Shown here in pieces: positions 46,998 through 55,804 of a stretch of DNA of 64,000 nucleotides. Both the position numbers and the translations under genes were made by a program. The notes beneath the pieces are model-generated. The model was not told the DNA's origin and did no database searches. It worked only from the letters and a program-made list of their open reading frames with translations. Position 1 is the first letter of the stretch. Every line of letters starts with the position of its first letter. Origin of the DNA: a virus; IMG/VR virus record IMGVR_UViG_3300042891_000711, positions 154,903-218,902 of that record. One strand, 5' to 3'.

Positions 46998-48232
46998 TAT
47001 AGGAATCCTCCTGTAGTTGCAGTTTGTATTAGTCTGCCCGCAGCAAATGAATCAAGATTAAAATTATCGTGTAGATTTTTGCGGCTGTATATTGGTTTAA
47101 GCGTGATCTGTATAGTGCTTACCGCCGGCACTCGTGTTGATGATGTTACTGTCTTGTAAGATGATACCATTGTTTCTGCTGTGGCTTTTTTACTGCCCCA
47201 TTGTGGCTGATATTTCATACCGTCATTATCCAGTGTGTTTACCACGCTCATTGGTGTTGTTGGTGCAGCCAATGATTCTGTTAAAGTTGTAGTTTCTACT
47301 GGTATTTGTATATAGTCTACTTCATTTGGCATAGTATGTGTAAAGTTAGTTATCACACATGGTACATGAGGGAAATAGTGACTACCATAGCCGTCTAAAA
47401 ATACCAGCGGCGGTGGGTTACCTGCATTTGCGCCTTGACCAAAAAACATTTTGGTAGCTGATCTAAAAAAGTAGATAGCTGCTAGTAAATATTTGCCTTC
47501 GTCAATGCCTTGTACTGTAAATTCACCGCCAATGGTAATGTCACTTACTTCACTGTTAGTGTAAAATTGTTGCGAGTAGTTGCTGTGTACTGGTGTAGTC
47601 GAGCTATAATTGGCCACATGCGATACTGTTATAGTTGGTGTATATGGAAATATAACTCCGTTTGTTTCTTTCAATGGAGCCATGAGATTATTTGGGTTTA
47701 CTCCACTGGCTTTGTAAAATATAGTTGCTTTATCAGCTAAACTTATACGTACTCGCCAATCATCATCCGATGCTCCTCCACCGGTATTTGCATCTTGTAT
47801 TGCAATTGATGGTTCATTTTTTGTGCCGGCTTCTGCTGCATTATCAGGTAATAAACTTCTTCTAGCATCTTCCGATTCATACGAAGCAACATCCTTCGAT
47901 GGGTCATAACCGCCGGTACCACTTTCTTCAATCTGGTCACCATAAAAGCCGCCTCTAAAATCAGCACCTTGATTATAATTTTCAGTTATAGCTGCACGGC
48001 CGCCAATTGAATCTGTTCCTGTTAAATAGGCACTAGGGTTGCTAGGATTATAGCCGCCGCCACTGCTTAGTGTCTGTTCACCATTATACCCGCCAGCAAA
48101 ACTAGGTGCATAAGCACCGGTGTAATTTTGCGGAGCATACGGGTCATATCCACCGTTAGTAGATTCAACTTGTCCCGGTACATATCCGCCTCTATTGTCG
48201 TATACGGGTGCATCTGTAGGATTTAGAGCCAT
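46997..48232 (-). CDS. Conserved tail or baseplate structural protein
   Basis: A 411-residue protein, first gene of the long late minus-strand operon. Residues 10-130 are low-complexity with repeated GGY motifs and look disordered. The folded part begins near residue 155 (DDWRVRISLADKATIFY) with VIFPYTPTITVSHVANY, HSNYSQQFYTNSEVSDITI, EGKYLLAAIYFFRSATKMFF, and HYFPHVPCVITNFTHTMPNE. This pattern is conserved in aquatic T4-like phages next to gp53. It could be a tail-tube cap or tube-baseplate connector (gp48/gp54-like role), but I cannot confirm that. Confidence 0.8.
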   Translation of the reverse strand: MALNPTDAPVYDNRGGYVPGQVESTNGGYDPYAPQNYTGAYAPSFAGGYNGEQTLSSGGGYNPSNPSAYLTGTDSIGGRAAITENYNQGADFRGGFYGDQIEESGTGGYDPSKDVASYESEDARRSLLPDNAAEAGTKNEPSIAIQDANTGGGASDDDWRVRISLADKATIFYKASGVNPNNLMAPLKETNGVIFPYTPTITVSHVANYSSTTPVHSNYSQQFYTNSEVSDITIGGEFTVQGIDEGKYLLAAIYFFRSATKMFFGQGANAGNPPPLVFLDGYGSHYFPHVPCVITNFTHTMPNEVDYIQIPVETTTLTESLAAPTTPMSVVNTLDNDGMKYQPQWGSKKATAETMVSSYKTVTSSTRVPAVSTIQITLKPIYSRKNLHDNFNLDSFAAGRLIQTATTGGFL

Positions 48233-48255
48233 AATAAAACCTCTGTGTTATAGTG

Positions 48256-48263
48256 TATTTATT
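48256..48263 (-). promoter_or_regulatory. Late promoter (AATAAATA) of the main tail operon
   Basis: Minus-strand AATAAATA followed by CACTATAACAC, 24 bp before the ATG at 48232, with an AGAGG ribosome binding site between. It is the first late promoter of the tail operon. Confidence 0.65.
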
Positions 48264-48296
48264 ACCGGAGAAATAGTAGCAGTTAAAGATTAACCG

Positions 48297-48336
48297 CATA
48301 AATAGGTTGTATAGTGCAATGCTATTATGTTATACT
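48297..48336 (+). promoter_or_regulatory. Promoter region of the gp55 gene
   Basis: TTGTAT (48307-48312), 18 bp, TATACT (48331-48336) with an extended TG at 48328, giving a leader of about 16 nt and an AAGGAA ribosome binding site. A late-type CATAAATA also lies at 48297-48304, so both host-type and late transcription are possible. Confidence 0.6.
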
Positions 48337-48357
48337 AATTAAAAGGAACCAAACACT

Positions 48358-49254
48358 GTGGCTCGTAAAATTAATTATCTCAACAACAAAGATATACTAA
48401 AAGAAATAGCAAAAAGTAAATTAGCATACTGTAGTTTCGTTAATAAAGAAGTAACTATATACGATGCTATTGTATCAAATGTAAGTGCAATAAACAAAAA
48501 ATCCGTGGCAGACGCAAGGGCAACACGTGCAACTAGACTAGCTAAAGAAGCACAAGAAGCCGAACTAGCATTAGGCAATAAACGCAAACTAGATGAATTT
48601 GCAATCCCTGTAGAAAATATTCCAGTCACTGACATTGTATTCCGTGTCATGACCTGGGAGCATATACCCATTGACGAAGTTAAACAGAAAAAATCTGACG
48701 CCAAGGCGCAAGAAGCCTACGATGAAGATTTATTCGAAACTGAGTATGATGAACCAGCAGTTAAGGTTAAAGGTGCTACCAAGTACGTTAAACTAAATTT
48801 TCCTCCATTCTTTCACTATTCAGTAACAGAAGAACTAACTCCGATTATTGTAGGCAAGAGTCACTGGAAAGGCGATTTAGAAACTGGCATTTTCAGTAGA
48901 GACCATGGGCAGATGACTCCAAAACTAGCGCACATGTTTGTTAAACTATGCGAACGTTATGCTACACGTAGCAACTGGCGTGGTTATACTTATAACGATG
49001 AAATGCGCAGTCAAGCATTGCTACAGTTAAGTCAAATTGGTCTACAATTTGATGAAAGCAAATCAGACAATCCCTTTGCCTATTACACAGCGGCTATCAC
49101 CAACAGCTTCACCCGTGTTCTTAACATTGAAAAGCGCAATCAAAACATCCGTGATGACATCTTGGAAATGAACAACTACGCACCTAGCTACACTCGTCAA
49201 AATCAAGGTGGCGGATCATGGGGTGGCGGTGGTGGACACGGTGCAGACGAGTAA
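48358..49254 (+). CDS. gp55: Late-transcription sigma factor gp55
   Basis: A 298-residue homologue of T4 gp55, which directs host RNA polymerase to TATAAATA late promoters, several of which occur in this window. The C-terminal half carries the conserved core: NWRGYTYNDEMRSQALLQ, DNPFAYYTAAITNSFTRVLN and IEKRNQNIRDD. It is longer than T4 gp55 (185 residues), with a charged Ala/Lys-rich helix at about residues 45-85 and a glycine-rich tail (GGGSWGGGGGHGADE). The start is GTG with AAGGAA 10 bp upstream. It is divergent from the tail operon. Confidence 0.93.
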   Translation: MARKINYLNNKDILKEIAKSKLAYCSFVNKEVTIYDAIVSNVSAINKKSVADARATRATRLAKEAQEAELALGNKRKLDEFAIPVENIPVTDIVFRVMTWEHIPIDEVKQKKSDAKAQEAYDEDLFETEYDEPAVKVKGATKYVKLNFPPFFHYSVTEELTPIIVGKSHWKGDLETGIFSRDHGQMTPKLAHMFVKLCERYATRSNWRGYTYNDEMRSQALLQLSQIGLQFDESKSDNPFAYYTAAITNSFTRVLNIEKRNQNIRDDILEMNNYAPSYTRQNQGGGSWGGGGGHGADE

Positions 49255-49270
49255 TTTGGCTACATTCTAT

Positions 49271-49300
49271 TAGACTTCACAGGGTTAAGTAGTATATACT
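49271..49300 (+). promoter_or_regulatory. Possible sigma70-type promoter of gp47
   Basis: TATACT at 49295-49300 with a weak -35 (TAGACT, 49271-49276, 18-bp spacer). The predicted start falls at the ATG at 49307 and no ribosome binding site is visible, so the mRNA may be leaderless. Confidence 0.5.
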
Positions 49301-49306
49301 AATTAT

Positions 49307-50323
49307 ATGGCAAATTTATTTAAAAAAGCGGCAGTTCTGACAGACATACATTTTGGCCTAAAGTCAAATAGTCAAACACACAACGACGATTGTTTAAACT
49401 TTGTTAAGTGGTTTATTAGCAAAGCTAAAGAAGAAGATTGTGATGTTTGCTTTATGTTAGGTGACTGGCATAACAACAGAGCGGCAATTAATATTATCAC
49501 GCTAAACTATAGCTTACAAGCTCTCGAGTTACTAGGCCGGGCGTTTGAGCGTGTTATATTCATACCGGGCAATCATGATTTATATTATCGTGATAAACGT
49601 GATATACAGTCAGCTGAGTGGGCTAGACATATTCCTAATATCGAAATCATCAATGATTTCTACCAAGAAGGTGATGTTAGTATTGTCCCGTGGTTAGTAG
49701 GTGACGATCATAAGAAAATACAAAAGATTAATGCCAAGTATATGTTTGGTCACTTTGAACTGCCGGGCTATTACATGAACGCAATGGTACAGATGCCAGA
49801 GCATGGCGAGATTAGACGTGAGGATTTTGGGCATATCGATCATGTCTACAGTGGGCACTTTCATAAACGTCAAACTGGTAAGAACATTACTTATGTTGGC
49901 AATGCATTCCCGCATAACTATGCCGACGCCGGCGACGATGAGCGTGGCATGATGATACTATCCTGGGGTGAAGAGCCGACATTTCATGCATGGCCCGATC
50001 AACCCAAGTATCGTGTATATACTTTAAGCGGTATTTTACAGAATCCAGATACTTTGTTACAAAAGGGTATGCACTGTCGTGTAAATATCGATGTAGATAT
50101 TTCATACGAAGAAGCAACCTTCATTAAAGAAACATTTGTGGGCACATATAATCTACGTGAACTTACTCTAATACCAGTCAAGCATACTGATGTCGGCACA
50201 GATATTATGTTAGGCAATATTCAATTTGAAAGTATTGATACCATTGTAACTAGTCAACTAACAGCTATTAACAGTGATCACTACAATCCAGCATTGTTAT
50301 TAGACATCTACAGGAATCTATGA
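49307..50323 (+). CDS. gp47: Recombination endonuclease subunit gp47 (Mre11/SbcD-like)
   Basis: A 338-residue metallophosphoesterase nuclease, partner of gp46 in DNA end resection for recombination-dependent replication and host DNA degradation. All phosphodiesterase motifs are present: LTDIHFG (Asp13, His15), LGDWHNNR (Asp53), GNHD (88-91), FGHFELPG and YSGHFHKRQ. The length matches T4 gp47 (339). It starts the coupled chain running to 55557: its stop overlaps the next ATG (ATGA, 50320-50323). Confidence 0.96.
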   Translation: MANLFKKAAVLTDIHFGLKSNSQTHNDDCLNFVKWFISKAKEEDCDVCFMLGDWHNNRAAINIITLNYSLQALELLGRAFERVIFIPGNHDLYYRDKRDIQSAEWARHIPNIEIINDFYQEGDVSIVPWLVGDDHKKIQKINAKYMFGHFELPGYYMNAMVQMPEHGEIRREDFGHIDHVYSGHFHKRQTGKNITYVGNAFPHNYADAGDDERGMMILSWGEEPTFHAWPDQPKYRVYTLSGILQNPDTLLQKGMHCRVNIDVDISYEEATFIKETFVGTYNLRELTLIPVKHTDVGTDIMLGNIQFESIDTIVTSQLTAINSDHYNPALLLDIYRNL

Positions 50324-50769
50324 GTTGGAGATCAATTCAATTAGGGGAAAGATTATGCGACCAAGATCAACTAATAATAAATTTATTTCAAGGGCGTACA
50401 GTAAACTATATTGGCAACGATGATGAATTTTCAAAAAATTTAAATTTAGATCCTGCTTCGAAAAATATTATTGCTATTTTTAATCATGCTGGTTGGTTAA
50501 GTGATTTATTAAAATTCATCGAAAGTTCCATAAAAGATGCCGATGAATTTTATATAGGAATTAACAGATACACAATATTAGGAAACGACATCGATATAAT
50601 GTTTGCAGATGGTAATAGTAGCACACTGATTGACTTTATTTTGCAGTACACAGATTCTTTGGGATTTTCTATTAGCAAATCCGGATCATTTGATCAAGAC
50701 CAAGGAAGGTATTTTAATTTTGTACAACCGATAACCTGGGTATATGGAACAAACAAACGTAACCGATAG
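50320..50769 (+). CDS. Hypothetical protein, 149 residues, between gp47 and gp46
   Basis: Not recognised. It has hydrophobic strands such as KNIIAIFNHAGWLSDLL and DEFYIGINRYTILGND, and ends QGRYFNFVQPITWVYG. The coding sequence is visibly more AT-rich than gp46/gp47. An ATGA overlap with gp47 and a 26-bp overlap with the next gene show translational coupling. No signal peptide or membrane helix. Confidence 0.72.
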   Translation: MSWRSIQLGERLCDQDQLIINLFQGRTVNYIGNDDEFSKNLNLDPASKNIIAIFNHAGWLSDLLKFIESSIKDADEFYIGINRYTILGNDIDIMFADGNSSTLIDFILQYTDSLGFSISKSGSFDQDQGRYFNFVQPITWVYGTNKRNR

Positions 50770-51298
50770 TAACCGAATTGCATTTTTTCAGCAAGTATAT
50801 GCTGTTTCGACTTATTCGCAAAAAGAATTACTCGATATTCAAGAGTACCGAGATAAGAAAATATTAGCCGTCGATTCTTGCGGGTCACACTATGAAAAAA
50901 TGTTTCCAGAAGTAACCATTACAAAATTTGAACATGTACAAACAGTTAAAGAATATCAGTTACCCCAGGGGTATTTTAATAAATTGTATAATAAGATAGA
51001 AAATATAAAAGAAAAAACAAATGTATTGCTGTTAGATCATTGTCCTACTATTTTTAAATACAAAACAGAAATCGAGTTAGCCGATATATTATCTATTATA
51101 ATTAAAAATACAGATGCCGACTTATGTTTAGTGCGTATCGACACTGTTACGTTGGCTGATAATCGTTTAGTAGATCGTTTTAAAAATCTGTCTTTGATAA
51201 TACCGGAAAATTATGTAATTAATTATTTTATGTACAACCAAAAAGAACTATCATTTAAACTAACAAAAAAACAAAATTATGCTACCAGTATCTATTGA
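50744..51298 (+). CDS. Hypothetical protein, 184 residues, between gp47 and gp46
   Basis: Not recognised. Alternating strands and helices: KKILAVDSCGSHYEKMFPEV, TNVLLLDHCPTIFKYKTEIE, DADLCLVRIDTVTLADNRLV and NLSLIIPENYVINYFMY. The repeated hydrophobic strands with D/S/G turns suggest an alpha/beta (Rossmann-like) fold, but no cofactor motif is clear. AT-rich. It overlaps both neighbours (26 and 20 bp). Confidence 0.72.
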   Translation: MEQTNVTDSNRIAFFQQVYAVSTYSQKELLDIQEYRDKKILAVDSCGSHYEKMFPEVTITKFEHVQTVKEYQLPQGYFNKLYNKIENIKEKTNVLLLDHCPTIFKYKTEIELADILSIIIKNTDADLCLVRIDTVTLADNRLVDRFKNLSLIIPENYVINYFMYNQKELSFKLTKKQNYATSIY

Positions 51299-52151
51299 TT
51301 TTGTTGCCGGCAGTCACGGACATTTTTTAGAATATGTTTGCAATCGATTTATAGCAAAACAAAACATTGAATTTAGCCCGTTTGATTCGTTGGGTGCCAG
51401 TCATGCTATGCCCGCAGAATATCAACAGGAGAAAATATTTAAATGCAATCATTATTCAAATTATCATATACCCACCGAACCTAATGTGGTTAAAATCTCT
51501 TTTGATAATAACGATTTATTAGCATTATCTAGTGTTTGCTTTTTACGGGCCGGTAATTCAAATATTGATATCAGTAATCTCGAGTACAATACATACAATA
51601 AGTTAAAAGATGGGTTTTTTAAAGAGTTAATTAGCGAAATAACTGTAGCTTATCCTAATCTTGTGCTAAATGAATCTATGCCTAATTGTCCGAGGTACAT
51701 ATTGCGAGAATTTTTTAAATTTGGGTTTAAAGATTCTGTTATTAACGGATTTACAAAGAAATTAAAAGAACTACAGTATAATAACAATATTAATGTTTTT
51801 GATTTTAAGTTTAACAATTTTTACAATACCCACCAATTTATAAACAATATTATAGAGATTTCGCATTGGTACGGTGTTACTGTAGACCAAATTAATCAAT
51901 TAAAAATACTACACGAAGAGTTTTTAAGTAAACAACTATTCAAAGAGCATAAACAACAATGTGATTATATTATTGATATGATTATTAAAAAACAAAACGT
52001 TTCTATTAATAATTTAACCATATTTCAAGAGAGCTATATAAATGGTTGTTTGGAAAATTTATATAGCAACGAAATGCCTTTTGTGCAAGAAAAGTATTTT
52101 AATTCAACTCAAGATGTAGTATACTACTTAAATACCTCAGGGCTCAGATAA
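51279..52151 (+). CDS. Hypothetical protein with N-terminal GSHGHFLEY motif (possibly sulfotransferase-like)
   Basis: A 290-residue protein starting MLPVSIDFVAGSHGHFLEYV. The strand followed by G-S-x-G-x-F-L resembles the PAPS-binding loop seen in phage sulfotransferase-like proteins, but the second binding motif is not evident, so the assignment is weak. The remainder is Asn/Phe/Tyr/Lys-rich and helical. AT-rich like the two upstream genes. It ends 1 bp before gp46, so it is inserted inside the gp47-gp46 pair. Confidence 0.7.
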   Translation: MLPVSIDFVAGSHGHFLEYVCNRFIAKQNIEFSPFDSLGASHAMPAEYQQEKIFKCNHYSNYHIPTEPNVVKISFDNNDLLALSSVCFLRAGNSNIDISNLEYNTYNKLKDGFFKELISEITVAYPNLVLNESMPNCPRYILREFFKFGFKDSVINGFTKKLKELQYNNNINVFDFKFNNFYNTHQFINNIIEISHWYGVTVDQINQLKILHEEFLSKQLFKEHKQQCDYIIDMIIKKQNVSINNLTIFQESYINGCLENLYSNEMPFVQEKYFNSTQDVVYYLNTSGLR

Positions 52152-52152
52152 A

Positions 52153-53925
52153 ATGACATTCAAAATAAAAAATCTTACAGTTAAGAACTTCATGAGTGTT
52201 GGTAATGCAACGCAGGCAGTGGACTTTGATCGCAATGACCTTACGTTAGTACTTGGTGTTAACGTTGACTTAGGTGGGGATGACAGCGGTGCACGTAATG
52301 GTACAGGTAAAACTACTATCATTAATGCCTTGAGCTACAGTTTGTTTGGGCAAGCATTAACTAATATTAAACGTGATAACTTAATTAATAAAACTAACGG
52401 TAAGAATATGTTAGTCACAGTTGAGTTCGAGCATAACGGGCAAGATTATAAGATTGAACGTGGCCGTAAACCTAACATAATGAAGTTTTATGTAGGCGAT
52501 GAAGAAAAAGAAATTACCGATGAAAGTCAAGGCGACAGTAGAGAAACACAGGCTGAGATTGAACGCTTGTTAAGCATGTCGCACAATATGTTCAAACACA
52601 TTGTTGCACTTAATACATATACTGAACCATTTTTAAGTCTTAAATCTAACGACCAACGTGAGATTATCGAACAACTACTTGGTATTACTGTCTTAAGTGA
52701 AAAAGCAGAAAAACTTAAAGAGTTGGGTCGTGCCACTAAGGATGCAATACTGCAAGAAGAGTTCAATATTAAAGCCATAACCGACGCAAATGGCCGTATT
52801 CAGGAGCAAATTGACAGCTTAAAACGTCGGCAAACTTTGTGGACTACCAAGCATGCAGACGATACAGTAAAACTACAAAATGCCCTTACAGAACTGCTTA
52901 AAATTGATATCGAACAAGAGCTAGCAGCACATACTGCGCTAACTGCTTACAATCAACAGCGCAAAGACCTAGATGATTTATCCAAGGCCATTCTGCGTAG
53001 CGAAGCTGACATTGCCCGTGAACAAAAGACTATAGACAAAGTTACTAAAGAAATTGCAGACTTAGAATCACATACCTGTTATGCTTGTGGACAACATTTT
53101 CACGATAGTAAGCACGAAGAAGTGTTGGCAGCTAAACGTGCTTCGCTCGAAACTGCTACAAATCAATATCTGTCAGATGAGTCGCAATTACTTGCGCTTA
53201 CTGGTGCTAAGACAGAAATTGGCATACTTGGTGCGCAACCTCGAGTGTTTTATGACAAGGAAGCTGATGCATTCCATCATAAAGGTTCTATTACCAGCTT
53301 AGAAACGCAGTTAGCCGCTAAGTCTGCAGAAGTAGATCCATATGCTGAACAGATTGAAGAAATGACTCAAACTGCCCTAGTTGAAACTGATTATACTACC
53401 ATGAATGATCTAGTCAAGTTAAAAGAACATCAGGACTTCTTGTTAAAACTATTAACTAACAAAGATAGCTTTATCCGTAAGCGTATCATTGATCAGAACT
53501 TGTCGCATTTAAACGCACGATTAAGTCAATACTTGGATCGTATCGGCTTACCACATACGGTGACGTTCTTAAACGATTTAAGTGTTGAGATTACAGAACT
53601 TGGGCGTGAGTTAGACTTTGACAACTTATCGCGTGGTGAACGTAACAGGCTTATCTTAAGTTTATCATGGGCTTTCCGTGATGTATGGGAAAGTTTATAC
53701 AATCCAATTAACTTATTGTTTATCGACGAGCTTATTGACAGTGGTATGGACAGTAGCGGTGTTGAAAGTTCATTGGGCATACTTAAAAAGATGTCACGTG
53801 AGCATGAGAAAAGCATTTGGCTTGTTTCACACAAAGATGAACTTGCAGGGCGAGTTAACAATATTATGACTGTAACCAAAGAGAACGGGTTCACATCATA
53901 TAGTACCGACGTAGAAGTAATATGA
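52153..53925 (+). CDS. gp46: Recombination endonuclease subunit gp46 (Rad50/SbcC-like)
   Basis: A 590-residue SMC-like ATPase, partner of gp47. Walker A ARNGTGKTT has Lys53. Long helical arms surround a zinc hook CYACGQ (Cys309, Cys312). The C-terminal half has the ABC signature LSRGERNRL near residue 490, Walker B LLFIDELID near residue 521, and the H-loop WLVSHKDEL. The length is close to T4 gp46 (560). The stop overlaps the next ATG (ATGA at 53922). It is separated from gp47 by three unrelated genes. Confidence 0.96.
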   Translation: MTFKIKNLTVKNFMSVGNATQAVDFDRNDLTLVLGVNVDLGGDDSGARNGTGKTTIINALSYSLFGQALTNIKRDNLINKTNGKNMLVTVEFEHNGQDYKIERGRKPNIMKFYVGDEEKEITDESQGDSRETQAEIERLLSMSHNMFKHIVALNTYTEPFLSLKSNDQREIIEQLLGITVLSEKAEKLKELGRATKDAILQEEFNIKAITDANGRIQEQIDSLKRRQTLWTTKHADDTVKLQNALTELLKIDIEQELAAHTALTAYNQQRKDLDDLSKAILRSEADIAREQKTIDKVTKEIADLESHTCYACGQHFHDSKHEEVLAAKRASLETATNQYLSDESQLLALTGAKTEIGILGAQPRVFYDKEADAFHHKGSITSLETQLAAKSAEVDPYAEQIEEMTQTALVETDYTTMNDLVKLKEHQDFLLKLLTNKDSFIRKRIIDQNLSHLNARLSQYLDRIGLPHTVTFLNDLSVEITELGRELDFDNLSRGERNRLILSLSWAFRDVWESLYNPINLLFIDELIDSGMDSSGVESSLGILKKMSREHEKSIWLVSHKDELAGRVNNIMTVTKENGFTSYSTDVEVI

Positions 53926-54446
53926 AAATTGCAATCACAGGACATAGTCGAGGAATCGGGTTAGCAATAGCTAATCAGTTAAATCAGCATGACATAATTG
54001 GCTTAAGTCAAACCAATGGATATGATATTGCTAATATTTCTCAAATTATAAATGCAGTGCGTGATTGTGATGTATTCATTAATAATGCGTATTGTGATTA
54101 TTATCAGACTGAATTACTCTCAGCATTATATTTAGAATGGCAAGATCTTAATAAGATTATTGTTAATATCGGCAGTACCAGTACTGCATACCCGCGCACC
54201 GAAGCTGCATTAAATGATCTACCTTGGCCGTATAGAGATCATAAGATAAGTTTAGAAAAAGAATTTAGAAAATTAGCATGGCAAGGCGCTAACTGTAGAC
54301 TTGCATTGATAAATCCCGGCGCAATAGATACCGATATGATGCGAGCACAAAACTGTATTAAATTAAATCCTATAGAAATTGCCAAAGCTGTAGAAATAGT
54401 ATTAACTAATCCTTATATTAAAGAGATGACAGTTTATGCAAAATAA
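53922..54446 (+). CDS. Short-chain dehydrogenase/reductase-like protein
   Basis: A 174-residue Rossmann protein: TGHSRGIG at residues 6-13 (the nucleotide-binding TGxxxGIG), NNAY at 54-57, IGSTS (catalytic-Ser strand) at 83-87, YRDHK at 104-108 giving the YxxxK catalytic pair, and NPGAIDTDM at 131-139. All core SDR motifs are present although it is about 70 residues shorter than a classical SDR. It is coupled to gp46 (ATGA) and overlaps the following radical SAM gene by 11 bp. Likely an NAD(P)-dependent sugar or metabolite reductase; substrate unknown. Confidence 0.85.
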   Translation: MKIAITGHSRGIGLAIANQLNQHDIIGLSQTNGYDIANISQIINAVRDCDVFINNAYCDYYQTELLSALYLEWQDLNKIIVNIGSTSTAYPRTEAALNDLPWPYRDHKISLEKEFRKLAWQGANCRLALINPGAIDTDMMRAQNCIKLNPIEIAKAVEIVLTNPYIKEMTVYAK

Positions 54447-55557
54447 GTATGGATTTCAGTTATACCATTGGCATCTTGAACCAAGTAGTCGTTGTACATT
54501 ACGTTGTCCTCGCTGTCCTCGTGAAGAAATGGGCGGTGATATACCATGGCTTAATAAAGATATCACTTTAGAATTATTTAAAAAAACATTTACAGAAGAA
54601 TTACTTAAAACACAGGTTAAACGTATTACTATGTGCGGTGATGTCGGCGATCCAATTTATTGCCATGACTATTTAGATATATGTGAATATATTAAAACTA
54701 CTAACCCTGATATACATATCTATACTATCACTAATGGCAGTTATAAAAAACAAGATTGGTGGGAACGCTTTGGTAATATATTAAATGAACGTGACACTGT
54801 AGCATTTAGTATCGACGGATACGATAACGATAGTAACAATTTATATAGAGTCAATAGTAACTGGGACAGTATAATTACCGGTGTAACTACGTTAACTAAA
54901 TTAAAAAGAGCTTATGTAACCTGGGCTGTAATTGTATTTGCATTTAATCAAGATCAGCTAAAACTAATAGAAAATATAGCACGTGACGCAGGATGCGATA
55001 GTTTACAGGTTACTAAAAGTATAAAGTTTGGTAGTCGATTTAATAGTTACAATACAACAGATAGCACAGACGAATTAGAACCGAGGCCGGAGTTTGTTAG
55101 TCAAAGTGGTCGTTACGAAAGATATAGTGTTCAATTAAGTAATCGTCGATTTGATAATGCTGACTATATGCAGACTAATTTAATACAGTGGAAGAATACA
55201 GTTAATACCTATAAAGATGATTATGTAATTCCACTTTGTTTAATTGGTAATCGTGGATTGTACCTAAATGCGGCTGGTCAATTATACCCATGCAGTTGGG
55301 TAGCGGCTCCTCACAAAGGTAGACATAGTCCTATTACAAATAAAACATTGAAATTAGAAGACAGCTTGTTTAGGAAACACGAAGACTTATTTAATCTGCA
55401 TACTAGGTCATTAGAGGAAGTATTAAATGACCCAGTCTGGGAAAAGTTATTTGATAGTTGGCACAAAAAAGAAGATGCATTTATTGAATGTGAAGAAAAA
55501 TGCAATAACTGTGCAGTCAGTCAAGAAAATTACAGTGTAGGATATTTAACAAATTAA
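54436..55557 (+). CDS. Radical SAM/SPASM-like protein
   Basis: A 373-residue radical SAM enzyme with an N-terminal CTLRCPRC (Cys20, 24 and 27), close to the start, unlike the four minus-strand relatives. ITMCGDVGDP replaces the usual GGEP. The C-terminus has an LYPCSWVA block and CEEKCNNCAV cysteines typical of a SPASM auxiliary cluster. It belongs to a different subfamily from the 8481-15030 cluster. It is translated from within the SDR gene, so the pair may act in sequence. Confidence 0.9.
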   Translation: MQNKYGFQLYHWHLEPSSRCTLRCPRCPREEMGGDIPWLNKDITLELFKKTFTEELLKTQVKRITMCGDVGDPIYCHDYLDICEYIKTTNPDIHIYTITNGSYKKQDWWERFGNILNERDTVAFSIDGYDNDSNNLYRVNSNWDSIITGVTTLTKLKRAYVTWAVIVFAFNQDQLKLIENIARDAGCDSLQVTKSIKFGSRFNSYNTTDSTDELEPRPEFVSQSGRYERYSVQLSNRRFDNADYMQTNLIQWKNTVNTYKDDYVIPLCLIGNRGLYLNAAGQLYPCSWVAAPHKGRHSPITNKTLKLEDSLFRKHEDLFNLHTRSLEEVLNDPVWEKLFDSWHKKEDAFIECEEKCNNCAVSQENYSVGYLTN

Positions 55558-55579
55558 TTTGCCACCCACTACAAGGCGG

Positions 55580-55587
55580 TTAAATAC
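55580..55587 (+). promoter_or_regulatory. Probable late-type promoter (TTAAATAC)
   Basis: TTAAATAC followed by ACATAAC, 24 bp before the ATG of the histone-like gene, matching the TAAATACxxTA pattern of other late promoters here. Confidence 0.5.
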
Positions 55588-55611
55588 ACATAACAACAAG
55601 GAGAAGTAAAC

Positions 55612-55797
55612 ATGTCAATTCATGAAGATATTTTAGCAGCAGTAGAATTATACGTATCAGAATCAGAGAAATTTGAAGTTAAGGGTGTTAAGGCCGCAGC
55701 GGCACGTGCTCGTGGTGCATTGGGCGATTTAGGTAAATTAACTAAAGCCCGTCGTGCAGAAATCCAAGAGAAGAAAAATGCAGCGGCTGCAAAATAA
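55612..55797 (+). CDS. Histone H1-like small basic protein
   Basis: A 61-residue protein with an acidic N-terminal helix (EDILAAVELYVSESEKFE) and a basic Ala/Lys/Arg-rich part (AAARARGALGDLGKL, KARRAEIQEKKNAAAAK). It resembles the small histone-H1-like proteins common in aquatic T4-like phages, thought to bind DNA. The ribosome binding site AAGGAG at 55598-55603 is among the strongest in the window, implying high expression. Confidence 0.85.
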   Translation: MSIHEDILAAVELYVSESEKFEVKGVKAAAARARGALGDLGKLTKARRAEIQEKKNAAAAK

Positions 55798-55804
55798 ATA
55801 ACGT

